From assembly GCA_046728115.1 (NCBI GenBank), contig JBKPDW010000314.1:1-6533 (forward strand): DNA of 6,533 bases, written 5' to 3'. The notes under the pieces were generated by a model that saw only the letters and a program-made list of their open reading frames with translations, searched no databases and was not told the origin of the DNA. Position numbers and translations under genes: made by a program. Numbering within the stretch: position 1 is the stretch's first letter; each line of letters starts with the position of its first letter. The stretch is from CAVSWN01 sp046728115. GTDB taxonomy: Bacteria > Acidobacteriota > Vicinamibacteria > Vicinamibacterales > CAVVIG01. This document shows positions 1 to 5,462 of the stretch, one piece after another.

Positions 1-14
1 ATTTAGGCCTAAAT
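1..14. repeat. Perfect 14-bp palindrome
   Basis: ATTTAGGCCTAAAT equals its own reverse complement over all 14 bases. It sits at the window edge, so it may be part of a longer symmetric element or the tail of an upstream feature. It could be an operator for a dimeric regulator, but nothing in the window ties it to one. Only the symmetry is certain. Confidence 0.5.
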
Positions 15-245
15 GAAGAGTATTCGAGCTGACTAATTGGATAGCGTATCCGTCTGGCGACATGCCGCCATCTTGTGGGACACAGGGCGGGCGGGCGATA
101 CGGGTCAGCTGCCCCGTGAGAGATGGTTTGCTCCGGGCCTCCCTACCGTCCTGGCTTCAGCCGCGCTCCCCAGCGACGGCTCAGTCGACAGCGGCTGGGC
201 CCTAGCCCTTCAGGCGCTTGAGCAACCAGACGAAATTGGCGGCCA

Positions 246-258
246 GACGACAAAATTG
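246..258 (-). repeat. CAATTTTGTCGTC motif, copy 1 (inverted)
   Basis: The + strand reads GACGACAAAATTG, the exact reverse complement of the 13-mer at 579-591. It overlaps the weak -35 candidate at 256-261 by three bases. With the copies at 348-358 and 579-591 it forms a three-member motif family within about 350 bp around the promoter of the lipoprotein gene. It may be a regulator binding site; this is inference from recurrence alone. Confidence 0.4.
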
Positions 259-283
259 TAATTTCACTAGTGTCGCTTATACG
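256..283 (+). promoter_or_regulatory. Weak sigma-70-type promoter candidate
   Basis: TTGTAA (256-261), a 16-nt spacer, then TATACG (278-283). Each box matches four of six consensus positions. It lies in a locally AT-rich stretch about 120 bp upstream of the much better promoter at 375-402, so it may be a secondary start or chance. Confidence 0.25.
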
Positions 284-347
284 AATATACAGTTCGCTAC
301 AGAGACATTCGAGATTACGGATCCGGCATCCCACGGCTCATCGGTAT

Positions 348-358
348 CAATTTTGTCG
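348..358 (+). repeat. CAATTTTGTCG motif, copy 2 (direct)
   Basis: CAATTTTGTCG is shared with the copy at 579-589; with the preceding T the match is 12 bases. It lies 16 nt upstream of the -35 box at 375, a position suited to an activator, but the function is unknown. Confidence 0.4.
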
Positions 359-374
359 CTTTTTTCCTGCCTAT

Positions 375-402
375 TTGACACACAAGCGGCCGCCGATATA
401 CT
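375..402 (+). promoter_or_regulatory. Sigma-70-type promoter for the lipoprotein/regulator pair
   Basis: A perfect -35 box, TTGACA (375-380), is followed by a 16-nt spacer and TATACT (397-402), which matches five of six bases of the -10 consensus. The spacer is one base short of ideal. Transcription would start near 409, leaving a leader of roughly 130 nt before the GTG at 538. The position suits expression of the lipoprotein gene and the overlapping regulator gene as one message. It is the best housekeeping-type promoter in the window. Confidence 0.65.
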
Positions 403-422
403 GTTCAGTCTCCCCCACGACT

Positions 423-479
423 GGCTTTGAGCCCCGCCGAGCGGGATCCTGCCAACCCTCGCATATGTAAGTGAGAGGG
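423..479 (+). other. Leader with small hairpins
   Basis: Within the predicted 5' leader, GGCT-TTG-AGCC (423-433) abuts CCCGC-CGA-GCGGG (433-445), followed by a looser CCCTC...GAGGG pairing (456-479). The first two share base 433 and cannot both form fully. None is followed by a U-run, so no terminator is supported. I recognise no known riboswitch class. The stems are short enough that chance is a real alternative. Confidence 0.25.
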
Positions 480-537
480 CGGAGCTGCATCGGGGACCAA
501 GCTCAACAATACGGCCGAAACAGTTCGTTAGTCGACA

Positions 538-1188
538 GTGAAAAGCCAACAACACCGGTCAGAGTCGCCTTTGCGAGTCAATTTTGTCGTCATCTTGATG
601 CTCTTGGCCGGGACGGCTGCCTGCGGCACGCCCCGGGCAGCGGTTTCGCCTTCCGGGGTCAAACCGACCTACGACCCAACAACCGGCGCACTTACGCGCC
701 TCGAGGCCGATTCGGATCACGACGGCAAGGTAGACACATGGGCCTACATGGATGGCACGCGAGTTGTTCGCGTCGAGGTCGATGAGAATGGCGATGGCAA
801 GGTCGATCGCTGGGAATACCACCGTCGGCCCTCGCCAGAGGAGAGTCGCCAGTTCTCTGGTCGTCAATCCCCCGGCCCTCCGTCCCCAGTCGACCCGGTT
901 GAGCGCGTCGAGCGAGCGACGCGTTACGACGGTATCGTGTCGCGCTGGGAATATTTCGAGAATGGCTCGCTTGCTCGCGTCGAAGAAGACATCGACGGAG
1001 ACGGGAAACGTGACAAATGGGAAATCTACACCGACGGAACACTCAGGATGATGGCGATCGATACGCAGCACCGCGGAAAGCCGGATCGGCGGCTGGTGTA
1101 TCGAGCGAACGGGACGCTCGATCGGATCGAGACCGATCCGCCCGGCTCCGGGAACTTTCAACCGCTCCCGGCGCCACACGACAACTGA
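538..1188 (+). CDS. Lipoprotein with EF-hand-like acidic repeats
   Basis: A predicted 216-residue exported lipoprotein of unknown function. A basic N-terminus (R13) leads into a hydrophobic stretch (14-28, VNFVVILMLLAGTAA) ending at Cys29, a reasonable though not perfect lipobox (T-A-A-C). The mature part has about six repeats with a 24-residue period: an acidic loop (DSDHDGKVD at 58-66, DENGDGKVD at 82-90, DIDGDGKRD at 151-159), then W and Y two to five residues later, then a Gly-Thr turn. Copies at about 122-142, 167-191 and 192-207 are degenerate, and a proline-rich linker (98-120) interrupts the array. The loops resemble Ca2+-binding EF-hand or thrombospondin type 3 loops, so calcium binding is a reasonable inference. 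The GTG start lacks a clear Shine-Dalgarno; TTG at 571 would give a compact 18-residue signal and is a real alternative. The stop overlaps the regulator start, implying coupled expression. Confidence 0.8.
   Translation: MKSQQHRSESPLRVNFVVILMLLAGTAACGTPRAAVSPSGVKPTYDPTTGALTRLEADSDHDGKVDTWAYMDGTRVVRVEVDENGDGKVDRWEYHRRPSPEESRQFSGRQSPGPPSPVDPVERVERATRYDGIVSRWEYFENGSLARVEEDIDGDGKRDKWEIYTDGTLRMMAIDTQHRGKPDRRLVYRANGTLDRIETDPPGSGNFQPLPAPHDN
579..591 (+). repeat. CAATTTTGTCGTC motif, copy 3 (inside coding region)
   Basis: The 13-mer matches the inverted copy at 246-258 exactly and the copy at 348-358 over 11 bases. It lies in the signal-peptide codons of the lipoprotein gene, downstream of the predicted transcription start near 409. 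With an upstream copy, such a downstream site could permit looping or repression, but its coding position means that chance cannot be excluded. Confidence 0.35.
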
Positions 1189-2588
1189 TGCCGAACATCG
1201 TACAAGCGGGAACGAAGGCACTCCTGGTTGCGGGGCGATCGGACCACGCCGAGCTCGAAACACTGCTCCGCGGGATGGGTTATCAGCCGATGGTTATCAG
1301 CGCGGCTGACCAGATGGCGGCACTGCGCGATCCGGTGGCCCTCTGTCTGATCGATCTCCGGCAGAACGGCGAAGCCCTCCGCAGCGCGCGCGCCGCGCGC
1401 GCCCAATACCCCCAATCAGTGGTCATCGGCGTCGCCGATCCGAATCGGCCCGCATCCGCCGCCGACGCGATCCGCGCGGGGGTGTTCGACGTCCTGCCAC
1501 GGCCGCCGTCGCCACGCGATCTGGAAGCGTTGGTCGCCAATGCGCGCGAGCAAGCGTCGCTCGCGAGCACGCAGCTGCCTCTGCCTTCCTCCGAGCTGAT
1601 GGCCTACGGCGTAATCGGCACGTCTCCGGCGATGCGCCTTGTGATGGATCTCGTGCAGCGCGCCGCGCCGGGCCGCTGCGGCATGCTGATCTGCGGCGAG
1701 CGGGGCACGGGCCGGGAGATGATTGCGCGCGCGATCCACTCGCACGGCACCAATCGCAATGCGCCGTTCGTCAAGGTCGATTGTTCCGGTCCAACGCCGG
1801 AAGACATCGAGATGCAGCTTTTCGGCGTTCTCAACAAACGTGCCGGCACCGAACCGTCCGAGGGTCGCAGTCTGGAGCGCGTCGCCCGGGCCTGCCGGCT
1901 CGTCGAGGCGGCCGGCGGCATCCTGTTTCTCGAGAACGTCACCGAGCTGCCCGCGCGCCTGCAGGGCCGCCTGGTACGCGTGCTGCGCGATCGCGAAGTG
2001 TTCGTCGACGATGGGCGCGATCCCGTCGCTCTCGACATCCGTCCGATCGCGGCCGTGGACGGCACCATCACGTCGGCGCTCGACGAAGGCCGGCTGCGTC
2101 CCGACCTGTACGAGCGGCTGTCGCTGATTCGGGTCGACGTGCCGGCGCTGCGGCAGCGACGCGAAGACATTCCCGTACTCGCCACGCACTTCCTGAAAGA
2201 GCTGTGCAAGGGCAGCGGCAAACCGGTGAAGACCCTCACGCGTTCGGCGCTCACGCTGCTCGCAGCATTGCCGTGGCGCGGCAACGCACTGGAACTTCGG
2301 GCGCTCCTCGAGCGCCTCATCCTTCTCGCACCTGGCGGACTGATTCGTCTGGAAGACGTGCTCTCGCACACGCAACTCGAGGGAAGCGTGAGCCCCACAG
2401 GCCTCGATGCCACGCTGCGTCAGGCGCGCGCCAAATTCGAGCGCGACTATATCGCCGCTGTCCTGCAACAGCACCGCGGCCGCATCGCGGATGCCGCAGG
2501 GGTGCTCGGGATTCAGCGAACCAACCTCTATCGGAAGATGCGCCGCCTCAACTTGATGCGCCCGAAGCCAGGCGGCAGGGACTGGTAG
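1188..2588 (+). CDS. Degenerate NtrC-type regulator (receiver-like, AAA+, Fis HTH)
   Basis: A 466-residue protein with NtrC-family layout: receiver-like domain (about 10-120), AAA+ domain (about 141-380) and Fis-type HTH (about 407-456; the recognition part includes AAGVLGIQRTNLYRKM). The receiver keeps Asp56 but lacks the acidic pair, the Thr/Ser and the Lys (R105 in PRP). The AAA+ domain is recognisable (GERGTGRE at 170-177, LFG at 211-213, PDLYERL at 305-311, REDIPVLA at 325-332), but the Walker A Lys is Arg176, Walker B DE is Glu249-Asn250, the GAFTGA loop is missing (213-231), sensor I AATN is AAVD (288-291) and the sensor II Arg is Leu368. ATP hydrolysis and sigma-54 activation therefore look unlikely, and a DNA-binding role likely. 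The start is ATG at 1188, overlapping the upstream stop by one base (TGATG); the open frame extends upstream, but that part lies inside the lipoprotein gene. It probably controls the EPS genes downstream or its own operon; the target is inferred. Confidence 0.85.
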   Translation: MPNIVQAGTKALLVAGRSDHAELETLLRGMGYQPMVISAADQMAALRDPVALCLIDLRQNGEALRSARAARAQYPQSVVIGVADPNRPASAADAIRAGVFDVLPRPPSPRDLEALVANAREQASLASTQLPLPSSELMAYGVIGTSPAMRLVMDLVQRAAPGRCGMLICGERGTGREMIARAIHSHGTNRNAPFVKVDCSGPTPEDIEMQLFGVLNKRAGTEPSEGRSLERVARACRLVEAAGGILFLENVTELPARLQGRLVRVLRDREVFVDDGRDPVALDIRPIAAVDGTITSALDEGRLRPDLYERLSLIRVDVPALRQRREDIPVLATHFLKELCKGSGKPVKTLTRSALTLLAALPWRGNALELRALLERLILLAPGGLIRLEDVLSHTQLEGSVSPTGLDATLRQARAKFERDYIAAVLQQHRGRIADAAGVLGIQRTNLYRKMRRLNLMRPKPGGRDW

Positions 2589-2659
2589 CGGCAGATCACA
2601 GACTTTCTTTGATTTGCACGATCTTTCGATGGGTCGTATCGATCGAGACACGGCGCCGC

Positions 2660-2674
2660 GTGTACGCGATACAC
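2660..2674. promoter_or_regulatory. Inverted repeat GTGTA-N5-TACAC, possible operator
   Basis: GTGTA (2660-2664), a 5-nt spacer CGCGA and TACAC (2670-2674) form a perfect 5+5 dyad in the gap between the regulator gene and the small secreted protein gene. It lies just upstream of the sigma-54-like element at 2687-2701. Fis-type HTH regulators usually bind dyads of about this size, so it is a candidate site for the neighbouring regulator. A looser dyad, TCGAT-N7-ATCGA, lies at 2626-2642. Confidence 0.35.
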
Positions 2675-2686
2675 AAATGGGGCAGC

Positions 2687-2701
2687 TGGTATTGCCCTAG
2701 C
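2687..2701 (+). promoter_or_regulatory. Weak sigma-54-like promoter element
   Basis: TGGTATTGCCCTAGC keeps the two near-invariant dinucleotides of a -24/-12 promoter, GG (2688-2689) and GC (2700-2701), at the required 10-nt spacing. It matches about seven of the eleven informative consensus positions (TGGCACG-N4-TTGC). Transcription would start near 2713, giving a leader of about 49 nt before the ATG at 2762. No good sigma-70 promoter competes in this gap. The match is weak and could be chance. Confidence 0.3.
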
Positions 2702-2743
2702 TCGACGGGACGGATGATACTGTTGACGAGTAAGCTCCCCGAT

Positions 2744-2752
2744 AGGACAGGA
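2744..2752 (+). promoter_or_regulatory. Ribosome binding site for the small secreted protein
   Basis: AGGACAGGA contains two AGGA cores. The second (2749-2752) ends 9 nt before the ATG at 2762, a normal distance. It fixes the start of that gene, whose frame is open far upstream into the regulator gene. Confidence 0.6.
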
Positions 2753-2761
2753 TACGACATT

Positions 2762-3205
2762 ATGAGATTGCGTCAGATCGTCGCAGTTGGCATCGCAGCC
2801 GCCATGGCCACCGTGCCCCTTACAGCCGCCAGCCAGCAAGGCGCACCGACCGCGACCATCAGCGGCGTGGCCAAGAACGAAGCCAAGAAGCCATATCAAA
2901 ACTACACGACGCGCGCGCGCAACGTGCAGACCGGCGAGATCGCTGGGACGGCCAGGAATGCCGACCCGGACGCCAACTTCAGCATTACTGGTCTTCCGGC
3001 AGCGAACTACCTGGTCGAACTACTGGACAGGAACGGCAAGGTGGTGTGCACCGAGGGTCCGTACAACATGACCCAGGTGTTGACGAAGAACGATGTGGAC
3101 ATCAGCTGCAACAAGGTGCCAGCGGCCTGGTGGCTGCTTGGCGTCGCAGCCGCCGCAGGCGTCACCGCCGGCGTCGTCGTCGCTGACGCGAGCCCAAGCA
3201 AGTAG
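2762..3205 (+). CDS. Small exported protein with Cna-B/carboxypeptidase-regulatory-like fold
   Basis: A 147-residue protein of unknown exact function. It has a signal peptide (basic MRLR, hydrophobic 6-20, cleavage near 23-25 before QQGAP). A compact beta-rich domain (about 31-105) reads like a carboxypeptidase-regulatory-like or Cna-B-type immunoglobulin fold: ATISGVAKNE opening strand, an NFSITGLPAANYLVEL core (72-87) with the typical G-L-P-A-x-x-Y pattern, then a D-x-x-G-K-V turn. Cys96 and Cys116 could form a disulfide. Residues 121-141 are a Gly/Ala-rich hydrophobic helix followed by a short polar tail, which suggests membrane anchoring or helix packing. There is no PEP motif before the helix and no Arg cluster after it, so exosortase sorting is not supported. 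It stands alone at the head of the export genes with its own RBS and possible promoter. A role as an EPS-associated surface or periplasmic accessory protein is inferred from position only. Confidence 0.75.
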   Translation: MRLRQIVAVGIAAAMATVPLTAASQQGAPTATISGVAKNEAKKPYQNYTTRARNVQTGEIAGTARNADPDANFSITGLPAANYLVELLDRNGKVVCTEGPYNMTQVLTKNDVDISCNKVPAAWWLLGVAAAAGVTAGVVVADASPSK

Positions 3206-3217
3206 CGATAAAAGGGC

Positions 3218-3255
3218 ATGGCTGAATGGCTGTCGGCCATTCAGCCGTCAGCCAT
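3218..3255 (+). terminator. Strong hairpin with nested alternative pairing; possible attenuator
   Basis: GGCTGAATGGC (3220-3230) pairs perfectly with GCCATTCAGCC (3236-3246) across a 5-nt loop, an 11-bp stem only 14 nt after the stop of the small secreted protein gene. A second pairing, ATGGCTGA (3218-3225) with TCAGCCAT (3248-3255), uses overlapping bases and would compete with it. No U-run follows on the + strand, so this is not a classical intrinsic terminator. A partial terminator, a 3'-end stabiliser or a processing site that sets expression of the small gene against the export genes are all possible. Confidence 0.45.
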
Positions 3256-3367
3256 CTACGATTAAGCAAGGTCGCGTCTCTGTAAGCCCTCGACTCCCCC
3301 ATTTCCACGTCTGTTTCCGAACTATCTCGCAGTGCGCCACTCGCACGCATCCGGGCGTCTCATCTCC

Positions 3368-4624
3368 ATGACGAACGTTACTTCAGTGTGTTCGCGCCTC
3401 GGCAGGTTGGCCCTGGCATTGTCAATCGTTTCCAGCGCGGCGGCTCGCGCCTCCGCGCAGGCGCTGCCAGAAGAGAATCCGGCCGAGACTGCTCGATTCC
3501 ATCTGGGACCGCTCCGTTTCACGCCGTCGCTGACGGTGAGCAATCTCGGCGTGGACACCAACGTCTTCAACGAGGCCGTCCATCCCAAGCAGGACACCGT
3601 CGGCGCCGTTGGTCCGGCGGCGGACGTCTGGCTTCACCTCGGATCGTCGCTCGCATCGGGCACGGTGTCCGTGCAGTACCTGTATTTCGACGAATACGCG
3701 AGCCAGCGCGCGTGGAACACGAACAACCAGATCAAGTGGGAACTCCCCTTGACGCGGTTCACGCCGTTTCTGGAAGGCAGCTACGTGAATTCGAAGGACC
3801 GGCCCGGGTACGAGATTGATTCGCGTGCGCGGCTGGTGTCGGATGCGTTTGCCCTTGGCACCGTCATGCGGCTGACCCCCAGCACGCAGGTGGTGGTGTC
3901 TGCCAAGCGGTCGCGCGATCGGTTCGACGATGGAGAAGAATATCAGGGCATCAACCTGGCCACCACGCTGAACCGCCAGAGCGACTGGGCCTCGCTGCAC
4001 CTTCGCCACCGGCTCACGTCGTTGACGACGTTCGTGATGCGCGCCGAAGAAGGGCGCGACCGGTTCGACGGCGATACGCTGCGCGACTCCGACAGCCTTC
4101 AAATAGTCCCGGGTTTCGAGATGAAGCCGTCGGCGTTGATCGCCGGCAAGGTGTTCGTCGGCTATCGCAGCTTCAAGCCGCTGAACCCGGCGATTGCGCC
4201 GTACCGTGGTCCGGTCGCGACAGTCGATGCCACATTCACCGCAGGGGCGACACGTCTCGGGATCAAGGTTGGACGCGACGTCAACTACTCCTACCAGGAA
4301 GAGCAGCCGTACTACGCGCTCACAGATACCACGCTGAATGTTACACAACGCATCACGTACACGTGGGACGTCACCGGCAAGGTCGGTCGGCAGTTTCTCG
4401 ATTACACGCCCTTCGCGCCGGCGCGCTCACTTCGTTTGACCGTAACCACGTCCCAGGCCGACACGATTCGCGAGTACGGCGGAGGCGTTGGCTACCGGTT
4501 TGGCCACATGCTGCGGCTCGGCGTCGACACCAGCTACTACACACGACGCTCGAACGTTGGACCGCAGCGAGATTTCGAAGGGCTCCGCATCGGAGCCTCC
4601 GTCAGTTACGGGTTGCCGCAATGA
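3368..4624 (+). CDS. Outer-membrane beta-barrel, putative polysaccharide channel partner
   Basis: A 418-residue protein with a clear signal peptide (R10-R13, hydrophobic 14-26, cleavage at ASA|QALP near residue 30). The rest alternates short amphipathic strands with polar turns, for example SGTVSVQYLYFD, TQVVVSAKRSRD, ATRLGIKVGRD, ITYTWDVTGKVG, LRLTVTTSQ and the final LRIGASVSYGL. That is the pattern of an outer-membrane beta-barrel of about 16-18 strands, similar to the putative beta-barrel porin 2 type. Its stop overlaps the start of the OPX gene (ATGA at 4621-4624), so the two are probably made in fixed ratio. By analogy with WzpX-type barrels of Myxococcus xanthus it is likely the outer-membrane pore for the exported polysaccharide. 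ATG at 3368 was chosen because it gives a normal signal peptide; GTG at 3332 would add 12 polar residues and lies in a small stem (GTGCG/CGCAC, 3332-3346). Neither start has a clear Shine-Dalgarno. Confidence 0.8.
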   Translation: MTNVTSVCSRLGRLALALSIVSSAAARASAQALPEENPAETARFHLGPLRFTPSLTVSNLGVDTNVFNEAVHPKQDTVGAVGPAADVWLHLGSSLASGTVSVQYLYFDEYASQRAWNTNNQIKWELPLTRFTPFLEGSYVNSKDRPGYEIDSRARLVSDAFALGTVMRLTPSTQVVVSAKRSRDRFDDGEEYQGINLATTLNRQSDWASLHLRHRLTSLTTFVMRAEEGRDRFDGDTLRDSDSLQIVPGFEMKPSALIAGKVFVGYRSFKPLNPAIAPYRGPVATVDATFTAGATRLGIKVGRDVNYSYQEEQPYYALTDTTLNVTQRITYTWDVTGKVGRQFLDYTPFAPARSLRLTVTTSQADTIREYGGGVGYRFGHMLRLGVDTSYYTRRSNVGPQRDFEGLRIGASVSYGLPQ

Positions 4625-5430
4625 AGAAAAAATTCCTGAGCGTACTTTTCACTTTTGCCTTCGTACTTCCAACTTTCTCCGCCCTGGCGCAGACCGAGTA
4701 CAAGGTCGGTGCGCAGGACGTCCTGACGGTCACCGTTTTCGGAGAAGCCGATCTCAGCGGCAAGTACACGGTCGAACAGGATGGAACCTTCGCCTTTCCG
4801 CTTGTCGGGCGCGTGAAGGCCGGTGGGATGACACTGCGCGAATTCGAGCAGGTTCTCAAGAAGCAGCTCGCAGACGGATACCTGAAGAATCCGCAGGTGT
4901 CAATCGCCATCGAGACCTATCGAAGCCAGCGCATTCTCGTGATGGGCGAGGTTCGGGCGCCTGGTGAATATCAGCTCACGGGCGACATGACGCTGCTGTC
5001 GGCGCTGGCGCGCGCGGGTGGAACAGGACCCGCGGCGAGCCGCGAGGCGCTGATCGTGCGCTCGCGGCACGCGGCTCCAGCCGGCGAGGGCAGCAACGAT
5101 TCGGAGATCGTCCACATCGACTTGTCCGATCTCCAGGCGGGCAACATGGCGTTGAACATCACGCTGCAGGACGGCGACACGGTCAACGTCCCGAAGGCGC
5201 AGTCGGTGTTCGTGAGCGGCCAGGTGAAAGCCCCGGGGGCGTACGCCGCGGAACCGGGTACGACCGTCCTGCAGGTGCTCTCGCTCGCCGGCGGTCTGAC
5301 CGATCGCGGCGCCGACAGCCGGATCAGGATTCAGCGGATGGTCAAAGGCAAGCTGAAGGAAGTGAAAGCGAACCTCACGGATACCGTTCAGCCGGGCGAC
5401 ACGATCATCGTGCCGCAGAAGTTCTTTTAG
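4621..5430 (+). CDS. Short OPX polysaccharide export protein (Wza-like, no OM helix)
   Basis: A 269-residue periplasmic polysaccharide export protein. It has a signal peptide (KKK, hydrophobic 5-22, cleavage ALA|QTE near 23) and no lipobox Cys. The polysaccharide export (PES) domain spans about 26-100 (YKVGAQDVLTVTVFGE, DGTFAFPLVGRVKAGGMT, NPQVSI). Two SLBB domains follow, at about 103-190 (VMGEVRAPGEY... LARAGG... DGDTVNVP) and 195-265 (VSGQVKAPGAY... LSLAGGL... PGDTIIVP). The chain stops four residues after the second SLBB, so the amphipathic C-terminal helix by which E. coli Wza spans the outer membrane is absent. Such short OPX proteins work with a separate beta-barrel in the M. xanthus systems, and such a barrel is encoded immediately upstream with a 4-nt overlap. 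The protein should dock onto the Wzz-type protein encoded next and guide polymer to the barrel. The family assignment is secure; the partner is inferred. Confidence 0.93.
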   Translation: MKKKFLSVLFTFAFVLPTFSALAQTEYKVGAQDVLTVTVFGEADLSGKYTVEQDGTFAFPLVGRVKAGGMTLREFEQVLKKQLADGYLKNPQVSIAIETYRSQRILVMGEVRAPGEYQLTGDMTLLSALARAGGTGPAASREALIVRSRHAAPAGEGSNDSEIVHIDLSDLQAGNMALNITLQDGDTVNVPKAQSVFVSGQVKAPGAYAAEPGTTVLQVLSLAGGLTDRGADSRIRIQRMVKGKLKEVKANLTDTVQPGDTIIVPQKFF

Positions 5431-5462
5431 GACCCCCGAGGCAGCCTCACGTCACGCCAGTC

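Larger units (their letters stand above)
1..537. other. Non-coding upstream region (537 nt)
   Basis: I see no convincing gene here on either strand. The open frames are short, have weak starts and no ribosome binding site, and resemble no family I know. The stretch is more AT-rich around 245-310 and 345-405 than the genes downstream, as expected for regulatory DNA. It holds a terminal palindrome (1-14), two copies of a CAATTTTGTCG motif, one weak and one strong sigma-70-type promoter, and a leader with small hairpins. An imperfect dyad (GGCT n GG n CC n AGCC) lies at 193-207, with no evident role. Confidence 0.6.

Noticed and set aside
37..261. A 74-codon open frame near the left edge starting at TTG
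   Set aside because: No ribosome binding site, no recognisable motif, and an ordinary length for chance in this composition.
1017..1187. Upstream extension of the regulator frame by 57 codons
   Set aside because: It lies wholly within the lipoprotein gene, and the receiver-like domain begins normally after the ATG at 1188.
1416..2651. A 411-codon open frame on the minus strand opposite the regulator gene
   Set aside because: It mirrors a GC-rich coding region, resembles no family I recognise, and the + strand protein is a clear NtrC-family member over the same bases.
2678..2695. TGGGGCAGCTGGTATTGC as a sigma-54 promoter
   Set aside because: TTGC is present, but the GG and GC dinucleotides are 11 nt apart instead of 10; the overlapping element at 2687-2701 has the right spacing.
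2723..2756. TTGACG as a -35 box for the small secreted protein gene
   Set aside because: No acceptable -10 box lies 16-18 nt downstream; GATACG is 22 nt away.
3122..3205. PEP-CTERM-type sorting signal on the small secreted protein
   Set aside because: There is a C-terminal hydrophobic helix, but no Pro-Glu-Pro motif before it and no Arg cluster after it.
3332..3367. GTG at 3332 as start of the beta-barrel protein
   Set aside because: It adds a polar, His-rich dozen residues before an already complete signal peptide; the ATG at 3368 is simpler. It is not excluded.
3422..4348. A 308-codon open frame on the minus strand opposite the beta-barrel gene
   Set aside because: An Arg/His-rich shadow without domain features; the + strand frame has a signal peptide and beta-barrel pattern.
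4621..4692. Lipoprotein signal on the OPX protein, as in E. coli Wza
   Set aside because: The signal peptide ends in ALA-Q and the whole protein has no cysteine.
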